A DNA stretch of 30,788 nt from Flavobacteriales bacterium UBA958 (lineage in GTDB: Bacteria > Bacteroidota > Bacteroidia > Flavobacteriales_D > Crocinitomicaceae), in assembly GCA_002293045.1 (NCBI GenBank), contig DBCM01000012.1:1-30788 (forward strand), in the 5' to 3' direction. A program made the position numbers and the translations under genes. Numbering within the stretch: position 1 is the first letter of the stretch; each line of letters starts with the position of its first letter. Shown here one piece after another: positions 5,865 to 13,815 of this stretch. Below the pieces are notes generated by a model. That model ran no database searches. It saw only the letters and a program-made list of their open reading frames with translations, and had not been told where the DNA came from.

Positions 5865-7787
5865 CTATGCCAAATACTTAAAAATGGCAATTAATGCTCC
5901 GATTCCTAGGGCGAAACCAAGAAGCTGCAGTATACTAAAGGAACCTTCTTGACTCACATTTTTAAGGATACGCTCCATTCTAAATCCTTTGTATGGGCTT
6001 TTAGATAACCAAACTAAAGACGCTCTACCAACGATGTGATCTTCCGGTACAAATCCCCATACTCGGGAATCGGCAGAATTGTAGCGATTGTCTCCCATCA
6101 TCCAATAATAGTCCATACCAAAGGTATAGCTGCTTGATTTTTTACCATCGATAAGAATGGTTCCATCTTTCTTTTCCACCAAAGAGTGCCCTTCATAAGC
6201 ACTAATAATTCTTCGGTACCAAGCGATATTCTCGGAACTGATTGAGACGGTCGTTCCTTTTTTCGGAACTATGAATTCTTGGAAATCCGTCATGGTATTG
6301 TTCACGTAAAAATCCTTTGGAAAACACTCTAGGTTTTCAATCAAATCTTCTGGTGAAGGAGTTCGTTTTTCAACGGTGTAGGATGGGCGGTCGATGTGTG
6401 CTTGAAACTTAGCTGTTGGATATGCTTGTTGGATCTCTCGTTTCTCACGTGGACTGATATTTAATACATATGGATTGGTAGAGTCACCTTCTTCGAAATC
6501 GAACCGTGAACCGTCTGGGGCATTCTCTAACCCAAAGACATCAAATAATTCCTGCGCGTTAAAGGTGGTCGAGGACTTACTTACATCCCATTTAAACGCC
6601 ATGTTATCAAAGATCTTAGCTGGTTTTCCATTGCGGTAGACAGTAGCATTGGAAACTTTAATCACATCACCGGGCGTTCCAATACAGCGCTTGATATAGT
6701 TCTCCCGTTTATCTACCGGACGATAAATTAACCCACCGTGGGACATCCCTTCAGCATTCTCAGAAGAGTAAATAGGAAATATGCCATTTTTCATGTTTTC
6801 ACGGGCAATATTTCGCCAATAATCGATGTTTTCGATGAACGATATAAACTTAAGGGAGTCTGCCGCATTCACTGCTTTTCCTAGCAAATTATTTTTAATT
6901 CTAAATTGCCAAATCGCCTCGTTATTGATAATTCCATGGTAATCATGTCCCATTAGTCCATTCGGGATCCTAGGGTCATACACCGCGGTATCTCCCGAAG
7001 GGTAATTAAATACCACAATGTCGTAGGGTTTGATTTTCCCAAATCCCGGAAGTCGGAAATATGACCCTTTTTCTATGGTTAAATACGATGGAACATTAAC
7101 CCATGGAACATTGTTGTGTACCAACGGGTAGGATAGGGGAGTAATAGGAACTTTGGGTCCGTATGCTAATTTATTCACGAATAGGAAGTCGCCTACAAGC
7201 ATCGTTTTTTCCATGGAACCCGTTGGGATTTGGAAAGGTTCAAACACATAGGTTCGAATCACGGTTGCAGCAATCAGAGCGAAAAGCAAGGAATCGCCCC
7301 ACTCTTTAACGCCGGATTTACTTCCGGCCTTTCTTTTGCTAATCAGGGAAAACAAAAATTCTAAGGCATGTCCCAAAACCGGTAAACACATAAAAAGCAC
7401 AAGGTGGTCTCCCCATTTTCTCGCCTCAATTTCTTTGGCATTATTCCAGTTGGTATCAGGAACGGTACAAGCCTTTTCATCCCTACCAAGCTGATGCATA
7501 ATCAAATATGGGAAGAACATGCCCTGTAAGGTCTCCACCAATGAGAACTTGCCAAAACGTCGGATTAAACTCACATTGGCTACCATCATCATAACGAGAT
7601 GAACCCCCGGAATGAGCATGAGCACAGTCCAGAATGGTTTTTTACTGGTATGCTTAAATACCAAGAAATAATTGTACAACGGAATGTAGGCATGCGAAGA
7701 TGGCAATTCCATTTTTTGAAATAATTTTCCCCATTGTCCGATGAATGGATTGATTAAAATTAACAGGTAAAAAAAGATAAAACTCAT
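5865..7787 (-). CDS. lepB: Signal peptidase I, extended Bacteroidota form
   Basis: A 640-residue inner-membrane serine protease that removes signal peptides from exported proteins. Residues 1-150 hold several membrane segments and a stretch like DUF5684 (IPLYNYFLVFKH, YLIMHQLGRDE). The catalytic region begins after another hydrophobic segment: PTGSMEKTML contains Ser191 and ENYIKRCIGTPGD contains Lys366, together the Ser/Lys dyad. The GDNRYNSADSRVWGFVPEDH box lies near 565-584, and a last membrane segment is at the C-terminus. Ser and Lys are 175 residues apart against about 55 in E. coli LepB, so a long insert sits between them. Start is 4 bp after dapB; stop abuts the GTG of wbqC. Confidence 0.93.
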   Translation of the reverse strand: MSFIFFYLLILINPFIGQWGKLFQKMELPSSHAYIPLYNYFLVFKHTSKKPFWTVLMLIPGVHLVMMMVANVSLIRRFGKFSLVETLQGMFFPYLIMHQLGRDEKACTVPDTNWNNAKEIEARKWGDHLVLFMCLPVLGHALEFLFSLISKRKAGSKSGVKEWGDSLLFALIAATVIRTYVFEPFQIPTGSMEKTMLVGDFLFVNKLAYGPKVPITPLSYPLVHNNVPWVNVPSYLTIEKGSYFRLPGFGKIKPYDIVVFNYPSGDTAVYDPRIPNGLMGHDYHGIINNEAIWQFRIKNNLLGKAVNAADSLKFISFIENIDYWRNIARENMKNGIFPIYSSENAEGMSHGGLIYRPVDKRENYIKRCIGTPGDVIKVSNATVYRNGKPAKIFDNMAFKWDVSKSSTTFNAQELFDVFGLENAPDGSRFDFEEGDSTNPYVLNISPREKREIQQAYPTAKFQAHIDRPSYTVEKRTPSPEDLIENLECFPKDFYVNNTMTDFQEFIVPKKGTTVSISSENIAWYRRIISAYEGHSLVEKKDGTILIDGKKSSSYTFGMDYYWMMGDNRYNSADSRVWGFVPEDHIVGRASLVWLSKSPYKGFRMERILKNVSQEGSFSILQLLGFALGIGALIAIFKYLA

Positions 7788-7791
7788 GTGC

Positions 7792-8505
7792 TTATGTTAT
7801 TTGTAAAACATCTTTCATCGTGAAAACTCCCTGTTTTCCGAGTGCGAATTCTGCAGCGAGAATAGCGCCAAGTGCAAATCCATCACGGTTGTGAGCTTCA
7901 TGCTTCAACGTAATTGTGTCAATGGTGGATGTTGCCCTAATTTCGTGAGTTCCGGGTACATCGGGAAGGCGTTTCGCTGCTATGTATAATTCGTTTTTAT
8001 TCGTTGGAGCACGCAAGGACCACGTGTTGTAGTCGGGGTGCTTTTCAATGATTCCTGCTGCCAGGGTAAGTGCAGTACCACTCGGTGAATCCAATTTTTG
8101 AAGGTGGTGAATTTCTTCAATGGATAGGTCGTATTGAGGATACGCAGCCAACATTTGGGCTAAATTTTCTGTGAGCTGTTGAAATATATTTACGCCGATA
8201 CTAAAATTTGATGCATGCACTAAACAAGTATTTGTGGCTTCAATTTGTTGGGTAATTTGAGGCAAATGGGCACTCCATGCGGTAGTTCCAACTACGATGG
8301 GTAAGCGTTGTTCAATTGCCGTTTCAATATGTCCTACTACGAGGTCTGGACGGGTGAATTCAATGGCTACATCAGCGTTGGTTTGAGACGCTCGGGTGTA
8401 AGGGGTTGAGGTATTGAAAATTGAACAAATGTTATGACCTCGTTCGCTTGCTAAGCGCTCGATAGTTTTACCCATTTTACCATATCCAATCAGTGCAATA
8501 TTCAT
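7792..8505 (-). CDS. dapB: 4-hydroxy-tetrahydrodipicolinate reductase
   Basis: A 237-residue cytosolic NAD(P)H-dependent enzyme of the diaminopimelate/lysine pathway. Visible: the nucleotide-binding GYGKMGKT near the N-terminus (7-14), GTTAW (73-77), the catalytic EIHHLQK (His133, Lys137), DSPSGTA (substrate loop) and PGTHE. It is slightly shorter than the ~270-residue E. coli enzyme, as is common in Bacteroidota. It provides diaminopimelate for peptidoglycan and lysine. It sits in the parA operon between DUF5683 and lepB with gaps of 4 bp on both sides. Confidence 0.95.
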   Translation of the reverse strand: MNIALIGYGKMGKTIERLASERGHNICSIFNTSTPYTRASQTNADVAIEFTRPDLVVGHIETAIEQRLPIVVGTTAWSAHLPQITQQIEATNTCLVHASNFSIGVNIFQQLTENLAQMLAAYPQYDLSIEEIHHLQKLDSPSGTALTLAAGIIEKHPDYNTWSLRAPTNKNELYIAAKRLPDVPGTHEIRATSTIDTITLKHEAHNRDGFALGAILAAEFALGKQGVFTMKDVLQIT

Positions 8506-8509
8506 AGGG

Positions 8510-9046
8510 TCAATGTAGGTTTAGTTTAGCGGTCAATCCGAACCTCAAGTCAGTTGAAACCGATGGCCTTACCATCAAGCTAAGATTTTTGGATACGTCA
8601 AAATTCAAGAAATGAGCTTCAACGGCTGCGTCAAGGATCTGAAGGGCATAAACCGCGCCTATTCCTAAAATGGAGAGGTCGCGCAATCGTGCATATTGCT
8701 CATACAAGGAAACGAGTGCTTGATCATCGTAATCCAACCATTGCGGATCTCCGATGCTCCCGGTTTGCCGCACTGCATATTCGGATTTAATGCCTTGTAC
8801 CATCCGCTGATTTTGAATGAGTATGTAGGTGGTGCCTCCTAATCCCGCTGCAATTAGGGGTACTTTCCAAAAGGCATTTTTTCTTCCGGTGGTATGAATG
8901 CTGTTGAAGACTTGTCCTGCGCCGGGAAGACACGCTGAAAACAGAGCGGCCTTTCTATACGGAATCAGGGTGTCTTTGGATGTTTGTTGCGCAGAAATGA
9001 AACTAAGCGTACAGGCAACGAAACTAAATAAAATCAGCAATTTCAT
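8510..9046 (-). CDS. DUF5683 family envelope protein
   Basis: A 178-residue protein with a signal peptide (LLILFSFVACTLSFISA, then QQ). Family-typical stretches are AALFSACLPGAGQVFN, FWKVPLIAAGLGG and RDLSILGIGAVYALQILDA, followed by the ending NFDVSKNLSLMVRPSVS. Two further hydrophobic segments (about 60-77 and 125-142) suggest membrane association. DUF5683 has no assigned function that I know of. Its start overlaps parB by 4 bp (ATGA) and dapB follows after 4 bp, so it is translated with the chromosome-partition genes. Confidence 0.85.
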   Translation of the reverse strand: MKLLILFSFVACTLSFISAQQTSKDTLIPYRKAALFSACLPGAGQVFNSIHTTGRKNAFWKVPLIAAGLGGTTYILIQNQRMVQGIKSEYAVRQTGSIGDPQWLDYDDQALVSLYEQYARLRDLSILGIGAVYALQILDAAVEAHFLNFDVSKNLSLMVRPSVSTDLRFGLTAKLNLH

Positions 9047-9903
9047 GTATTACTTAAGGTTTCGATGAGCATGTTCAGTTGTTCCGCAGAATTGAAGGAA
9101 AGGGTGATTTTTCCTTTTCCTTTTGCATCTTGACTGACCTGAACGGGCAAGCCCAGGCTTGATTTAAGTTGTTTCTCAAGGGATTGAATTACGGCAGATT
9201 TTTGGGTTGACTTGCCTGGCGTGGGCTTCGGTTTACTGCTTGGTTTTCCCCATTGCTCAACCTCTCTCACGCTCAACTGATTGGTTTTTATGGCATTAAA
9301 CGCCTTGAGTTGTTCCGTTTCATCCTGAATACTCAACAAGGCACGCGCATGCCCCATAGTCAATTGCTGATCGCGAACGGCGGCCTGAATTTCGGCCGGT
9401 AATTTCAATAATCGCAGGTGGTTTGCGATGTCTGAACGTGATTTTGAAATTTTAATTCCGAGTTCAGATTGGGTGTACTTACATTCCTCAATGAGGCGCA
9501 AATAGGATAAGCCAATTTCAATGGAGTTTAAATTTTCCCGTTGAATGTTTTCTACCAAAGCCATTTCTAACATGGCTTGGTCGTTTGCCACGCGAATGTA
9601 TGCGGGGACTGCACTGAGTCCTGCCAAATGGGAGGCGCGTAGGCGACGTTCTCCTGAAATCAGTTGATACCGGTTCGGACTAATTTGACGTAAGGTGAGG
9701 GGTTGAATGATGCCCAATTCCTTAATTGATGCGGCCAATTCTTCGAGCGCTTCCGCTTCAAAATGTGTCCTTGGATTAAATGGGTTTGCCTCTATGCATG
9801 CGATTTCCACCATGGTGGTACCTCCAATGCCAGGTTCATTGTTGGAGAGTAGGGCACCTAAGCCACGTCCCAATGCGGGTCCTTTTTTATTATTCGAAGT
9901 CAT
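9043..9903 (-). CDS. parB: Chromosome partition protein ParB
   Basis: A 286-residue DNA-binding CTPase that loads at parS sites and spreads along DNA for chromosome segregation. Order: an N-terminal ParA-stimulating stretch (PALGRGLGALLS, 9-20), the CTP-binding ParB/Srx domain with GERRLRA (84-90) and ENIQR (118-122), a helix-turn-helix near 144-165 (TQSELGIKISKSRSDIANHL), a Lys/Pro/Ser linker (~220-236) and a C-terminal dimer domain (~236-286). The start ATG lies inside parA (14 bp overlap). No convincing parS site was found by eye in the window. Confidence 0.95.
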   Translation of the reverse strand: MTSNNKKGPALGRGLGALLSNNEPGIGGTTMVEIACIEANPFNPRTHFEAEALEELAASIKELGIIQPLTLRQISPNRYQLISGERRLRASHLAGLSAVPAYIRVANDQAMLEMALVENIQRENLNSIEIGLSYLRLIEECKYTQSELGIKISKSRSDIANHLRLLKLPAEIQAAVRDQQLTMGHARALLSIQDETEQLKAFNAIKTNQLSVREVEQWGKPSSKPKPTPGKSTQKSAVIQSLEKQLKSSLGLPVQVSQDAKGKGKITLSFNSAEQLNMLIETLSNT

Positions 9904-10711
9904 TTTCTAATTCAAAATCAATGTGTTTATCCGAATTACCCATTTTGGTAAGGTTATTTTTTTGTAGAATCTCACGAGCGAGGTTGAGGTAATTGATGGC
10001 GCCTTTCGAGGCAGCGTCATGCATAATCACAGGAATTCCATGGCTGGAAGATTCCGATAGGGTAGTGTTGCGATGGATAATGGTATCAAACACTAGGCGT
10101 TGAAAGTGTGTTTTAACCTCATCAACTACTTGATTGGCGAGCCTTAATCGCGTGTCATACATGGTAAGTAACATGCCTTCTATTTCCAAGGTGGGGTTTA
10201 ATCGACCTTGTACAATTTTGATGGTGTTGATCAGCTTGCTGAGTCCTTCCAAGGCAAAATACTCACATTGAACTGGAATTAATACAGCGTCTGCAGCAAC
10301 CAATGAATTTACAGTAATTAAGCCCAGCGATGGAGAGCAATCGATCAGTATCACATCGTACTGGTCAGAAACTTCTTCTAAGGCCTTTTTGAGTAAAAAT
10401 TCCCTGTCCTCTAAATTAATCATCTCAAGTTCCGCACCCACTAAGTCAATGTGAGAAGGCAACAAATAAAGATTGGGAGTGTTGGTCTCAAGGATAAGGG
10501 ATGCGGTAGAAACACCATTCACTAAACAGTCATAAATGTTGTTTACATTTTTTGGGTCGAAACCCAATCCTGAGGTGGAATTGGCCTGCGGATCTGCATC
10601 AATAATGAGTGTTTTGTATTCCAATACCCCTAGGCAGCCGCCTAAATTGATGGTGGTAGTGGTTTTGCCTACCCCCCCTTTCTGATTTGCAATTGCAATG
10701 GTTTTTGCCAT
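9890..10711 (-). CDS. parA: Chromosome partition ATPase ParA
   Basis: A 273-residue Walker-type ATPase that binds DNA non-specifically and moves ParB-parS complexes. The deviant Walker A KGGVGKTT is at residues 11-18; later motifs include DADPQANST, VILIDCSPSLG and VDEVKTHF. I chose the ATG at 10711 (MAKTIAIANQKGG), the family-typical start. A longer frame reaches 10780, but its extra 23 residues are unlike ParA and a strong promoter lies inside them. First gene of the operon parA-parB-DUF5683-dapB-lepB-wbqC. The P-loop is encoded through a G7 run (10672-10678). Confidence 0.95.
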   Translation of the reverse strand: MAKTIAIANQKGGVGKTTTTINLGGCLGVLEYKTLIIDADPQANSTSGLGFDPKNVNNIYDCLVNGVSTASLILETNTPNLYLLPSHIDLVGAELEMINLEDREFLLKKALEEVSDQYDVILIDCSPSLGLITVNSLVAADAVLIPVQCEYFALEGLSKLINTIKIVQGRLNPTLEIEGMLLTMYDTRLRLANQVVDEVKTHFQRLVFDTIIHRNTTLSESSSHGIPVIMHDAASKGAINYLNLAREILQKNNLTKMGNSDKHIDFELENDFE

Positions 10712-10715
10712 ACTA

Positions 10716-10746
10716 CAAAAATAGTGATTCATCCATGCTTCTGCAA
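10716..10746 (-). promoter_or_regulatory. Promoter of the parA operon, possibly leaderless
   Basis: Minus-strand TTG (10744-10746), 20 bp spacer, TATTTTTG (10716-10723). Only 4 bases separate the -7 element from the parA ATG, so the expected start of transcription falls on or next to the A of the start codon. Confidence 0.55.
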
Positions 10747-10790
10747 GTTCGTTTTCTAGGTTAATTCGCCTTTTTATCAACCATTTTCAT

Positions 10791-10798
10791 TATTTTTG
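10791..10798 (+). promoter_or_regulatory. -7 element for the FHA gene
   Basis: TATTTTTG, a perfect TAnnTTTG, lies 17 bp before the FHA gene ATG. No TTG at -33 spacing. It is divergent from the parA promoter. Confidence 0.4.
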
Positions 10799-10815
10799 TT
10801 AAATCATTCGCGGTT

Positions 10816-11247
10816 ATGCCAAAGAACACACACCTACGTATCGGTCGAGCTAAAAACAACCAAGTCATATTGGACCACGAGCAAATTGCAGCGGAGCACT
10901 TGGAGTTGTTCGCAGATGCGGAAGGGAATGTCTTTATTACTGATTTAGGGTCTGCCCAAGGAACCAAAGTCAACGGACAGGTGCTTAAAGGGTTTGTGCT
11001 GCTAAAGGACACAGATGAAGTGGTACTTGGCGGGAAGGTTAAGTTCAACTGGAAGAAATACCGTAACGTCGAACAACCTAAACCGAAAGATCAAGGAAAG
11101 CGGCCTCCAATCGAGATACATCAAACCCCTCCAACCCCGAAGAAGCGATCAGACAAGCAAGCGTTATTGGCGGTATCGACGAAAAGTTTGCTTATTATTT
11201 ATGGAATTATCGCCTTACTCCTTCTGATGATTTATCTGATAAATTAG
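10816..11247 (+). CDS. FHA-domain protein with C-terminal membrane anchor
   Basis: A 143-residue protein. An FHA-like fold spans about 6-75: LRIGRAKNNQVILD, then EHLELF, VFITDLGSAQGTKVNG and a final strand. Arg11 of the GR pair and the GTxVNG turn are kept. The usual Ser-Arg-x-His phosphothreonine site reads Ala25-Ala26-Glu27-His28, so phosphopeptide binding may be lost or altered. A basic, Pro-rich linker (~80-120) leads to one membrane helix (LLIIYGIIALLLLMIYLI) at the C-terminus, placing the FHA domain in the cytosol if tail-anchored. Divergent from parA, upstream of rplS. Partner unknown. Confidence 0.75.
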   Translation: MPKNTHLRIGRAKNNQVILDHEQIAAEHLELFADAEGNVFITDLGSAQGTKVNGQVLKGFVLLKDTDEVVLGGKVKFNWKKYRNVEQPKPKDQGKRPPIEIHQTPPTPKKRSDKQALLAVSTKSLLIIYGIIALLLLMIYLIN

Positions 11248-11320
11248 TCGGGAATTTAGGTATAATAAAAAAAAAGTAGTAATATTGCACCCCCAAAGTG
11301 GTGAATTTAATATCAGAATC

Positions 11321-11683
11321 ATGAACTTAATCAGTGAAATTCAAAAAGAAGTAATTGCATTAAATGAACTTCCTTCATTTAAATCTGGAGATACCGTTTC
11401 AGTAAGTTACAAAATTAAAGAAGGTAATAAGGAGCGTACCCAGCAGTTTCAGGGTGTTGTGTTGCAACGTCGAGGTGCAGGTGCTACAGAAACTTTTACC
11501 GTTCGTAAAATGTCAGGTAACATTGGTGTTGAACGTATCTTCCCAATCAACTCTCCATTCATCGAAGGAATCAACATCATCAAACGAGGAGATGTTCGAA
11601 GAGCTCGAATATTCTACTTTCGTGAGCGAACTGGTAAGTCAGCACGTATTCGAGAGAAAAAGCAATTCAAGAAAGAAGCGTAA
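11321..11683 (+). CDS. rplS: 50S ribosomal protein L19
   Basis: A 120-residue protein of the large ribosomal subunit, at the 30S interface. Recognisable: LPSFKSGDTVSVSYKIKEG, RTQQFQGVVLQRRG, ETFTVRKMSGNIGVERIFP, then RGDVRRARIFYFRERTGKSARI. The ATG at 11321 (MNLISEIQKEV) is the family-typical start; a TTG-initiated extension from 11285 is not supported. An imperfect -7-like TAATATTG lies about 35 bp upstream. A strong hairpin terminator follows 24 bp after the stop. Confidence 0.96.
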   Translation: MNLISEIQKEVIALNELPSFKSGDTVSVSYKIKEGNKERTQQFQGVVLQRRGAGATETFTVRKMSGNIGVERIFPINSPFIEGINIIKRGDVRRARIFYFRERTGKSARIREKKQFKKEA

Positions 11684-11707
11684 ATCGCATTCGAAAAAAA
11701 ATATGTT

Positions 11708-11730
11708 AAGGGCCCAAAAGGCCCTTTTTT
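11708..11730. terminator. Rho-independent terminator after rplS
   Basis: AAGGGCC, loop CAAAA, GGCCCTT, then a run of T (plus strand). The convergent OmpA-type gene ends inside the T-run (stop at 11729-11731). On the minus strand the hairpin is followed by a T-rich stretch after a few bases, so it may serve both genes. Confidence 0.8.
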
Positions 11731-13759
11731 ATTGACTGATCAATAAGAATTCCGTGCGGCGATTTTTAGCGCGGTTTTGATCGTTCGTGTTGGGATACTT
11801 TGGATTTTTTTCTCCAAATCCCTTGCTGGAAAGACGTGTAGCATCAACTCCCTGGGCTACCAGATATCTTAATACGGCATTGGCTCGGGATTCAGAAAGG
11901 GCTAAGTTTTTCTCATCATCCCCAAGATCATCCGTGTGTCCATGGATAGCGATGCTTAGTGATGCATTTTCGTTCAAGTATTCGGCAAATCGCTTTAAAA
12001 TAAGGGTCGAATTTTCCGCTAATTCATAGGAATCTGTACCAAACAAAATGTCTTTAATGTTATAGGTATTTCCTGCCTTCAATGCTTCCGATTTCATAGA
12101 TACGGTCACGCTGTTGGCGTTAAGTTGATCTTTTGTAATTACCGTGGAATTGAATGCACTACCTTCCTTTTTAAGGGTAATCGTGATTGGTTCATCGGTG
12201 TTCATTTTTAACACGGCAGCATATTTCCCGTCTTCATTGTTTACATCCAACACCATTTTCTCTCCATTCGTTCCATAGGCGACCTCGATTTTACCATCTA
12301 CCACTGCTTGGTTCTTCTCGTCGGTAAGTTGCCCCTTTAATATCACTACCGATTTCGGTTGTGCTTTGAGGTATAACTCAAACCCATAAATATTCCAATT
12401 TCCCCCTTGTTGACTTGAATAATAGGCAAAATCTCCCTTGGTAGAGACGAATACCCCTAATTCATCACCGGTGGTATTAATCGGATATCCAATATTCTCG
12501 GGTTTACTCCATCCTTCTTCAGTTTTTCGGATGTAATAAATATCTAGACCCCCAACGCCGGGTCGTTCTTCTGATGATTCTGATACAAAATAGAGGGTTT
12601 CACCATCTTGATGAAAGAATGGGCTTTTATCTTTACCTGCCGTATTTATCTCATTAAAGGGTTTACCTTCCGACCATGTCCCGTCATCTTTTTTGATGGC
12701 GATATAAATGTCGTTGTTCCTCGAACCCTTTCTTAAGGTTGCATAGAAAAGTGTCTTGCCATCGGCCGAAAGTGATGGCTGTGCTTCCCATCCGTCTTTG
12801 GTGTTGATTCCCGGCCCCATATTCACCAGGGGTGTCCATTGATAATCGTTTCCTCCCTTACCCGTTCGTTTGTACGAGGTAGTAAATAAATCACAGTTCA
12901 GATAAGTTTGCGAATAGACGGTTTCCTTTTTACATGCACAAATGATCATTTCTTTATTATCCGCGGATAAGGTAGCGGTACCATAGTTGTAAAAAGATCC
13001 ATCGTTCAATGGGGCAGGAACTGGAACTCCGTAATTAAATACGTTTTCAGTGGGCGACAAGCGTTCGGATACCGTAAACTCCTCTATGATGTGATCAGAA
13101 ATATCACCGAGATTTTTGCGGTTTACTTTGCGCGTAAAAAACATGAGGTCGTTGTCGGGTGAAATCATTGGAAAGTACTCGTCAAGTTCGGAGCTGACCT
13201 GTGCAATCAATTTCGGTACAAATGGAACGGGGTTATCGATAAAGGCTTTTGCCCGAAGGTGCCGTTCGACGAAAGCACTCGCGGTTTTCTTCTTTTCCGC
13301 GTGATCCGTGGCTAATCGGGTGAAATCATCTTCAGGTAACGCGACTAATTCCGTGAGGTAAGGGATAGCCTTTTCTGTTTCTCCCTTGTTTACAAGCATT
13401 ACAGCGAGGTTATACAACATTTCTTCATGGAAGGTTGGGCATTTTTTGTAGGCTGAGGAATACAGCACAAAGGCTTGTGCCTCATATCGAGCCGCTTCAG
13501 CCTCTTTTTTCGGATCCTTACCTAATTTTCCAGCGTGATCATAGGCTTTTTGGGCCATGATAAAGGGGATTTCTGCATTATCAGGAAAGTTGGCATTGAG
13601 ATCTTGAAACATCAAGCTGGCTTTACTAATATCCATTTCATCACGAAAGGGCTGTAGGGCCTTGATTAGTTTTTTGTCGCTGCTTGTGCAGGGGTCGTTT
13701 TGACCAAAGCTAAGGAAGGAGAAAGACAATAAAAAATAGCACAGTATCCATCGAGGCAT
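11729..13759 (-). CDS. PorE-like envelope protein: TPR, PD40 propeller, CRD-like, OmpA
   Basis: A 676-residue exported protein. Signal peptide 1-20 (MPRWILCYFLLSFSFLSFGQ). A TPR-like helical part covers about 30-160. WD40-like PD40 propeller blades follow (about 180-460), with repeated patterns such as SADNKEMIICA, LSADGKTLFYAT and HQDGETLYFVSES. A beta-sandwich like a carboxypeptidase regulatory domain comes next (about 475-555), then a C-terminal OmpA peptidoglycan-binding domain with IAIHGHTDDLGDDEKNLALS and NRAKNRRTEF. The same order is known for PorE, a T9SS component that binds peptidoglycan, but Bacteroidota carry several paralogues, so PorE itself is not proven. The frame opens further upstream, but the ATG at 13759 gives the signal peptide. 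Confidence 0.85.
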   Translation of the reverse strand: MPRWILCYFLLSFSFLSFGQNDPCTSSDKKLIKALQPFRDEMDISKASLMFQDLNANFPDNAEIPFIMAQKAYDHAGKLGKDPKKEAEAARYEAQAFVLYSSAYKKCPTFHEEMLYNLAVMLVNKGETEKAIPYLTELVALPEDDFTRLATDHAEKKKTASAFVERHLRAKAFIDNPVPFVPKLIAQVSSELDEYFPMISPDNDLMFFTRKVNRKNLGDISDHIIEEFTVSERLSPTENVFNYGVPVPAPLNDGSFYNYGTATLSADNKEMIICACKKETVYSQTYLNCDLFTTSYKRTGKGGNDYQWTPLVNMGPGINTKDGWEAQPSLSADGKTLFYATLRKGSRNNDIYIAIKKDDGTWSEGKPFNEINTAGKDKSPFFHQDGETLYFVSESSEERPGVGGLDIYYIRKTEEGWSKPENIGYPINTTGDELGVFVSTKGDFAYYSSQQGGNWNIYGFELYLKAQPKSVVILKGQLTDEKNQAVVDGKIEVAYGTNGEKMVLDVNNEDGKYAAVLKMNTDEPITITLKKEGSAFNSTVITKDQLNANSVTVSMKSEALKAGNTYNIKDILFGTDSYELAENSTLILKRFAEYLNENASLSIAIHGHTDDLGDDEKNLALSESRANAVLRYLVAQGVDATRLSSKGFGEKNPKYPNTNDQNRAKNRRTEFLLISQ

Positions 13760-13815
13760 AGGCGAAAAATTAGTCAATACCTTGTAAGTAAATTTCGCTG
13801 AAAAGGTTACAACAA

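Noticed and set aside
10672..10678. G7 run in the ParA P-loop as a phase-variation site
   Set aside because: It is short, and frameshift would destroy an important gene and the start of its operon. It is simply the GGV codons of the motif.
10712..10780. N-terminal extension of ParA by 23 residues
   Set aside because: The added residues are not ParA-like and a strong TTG-N20-TATTTTTG promoter lies inside them.
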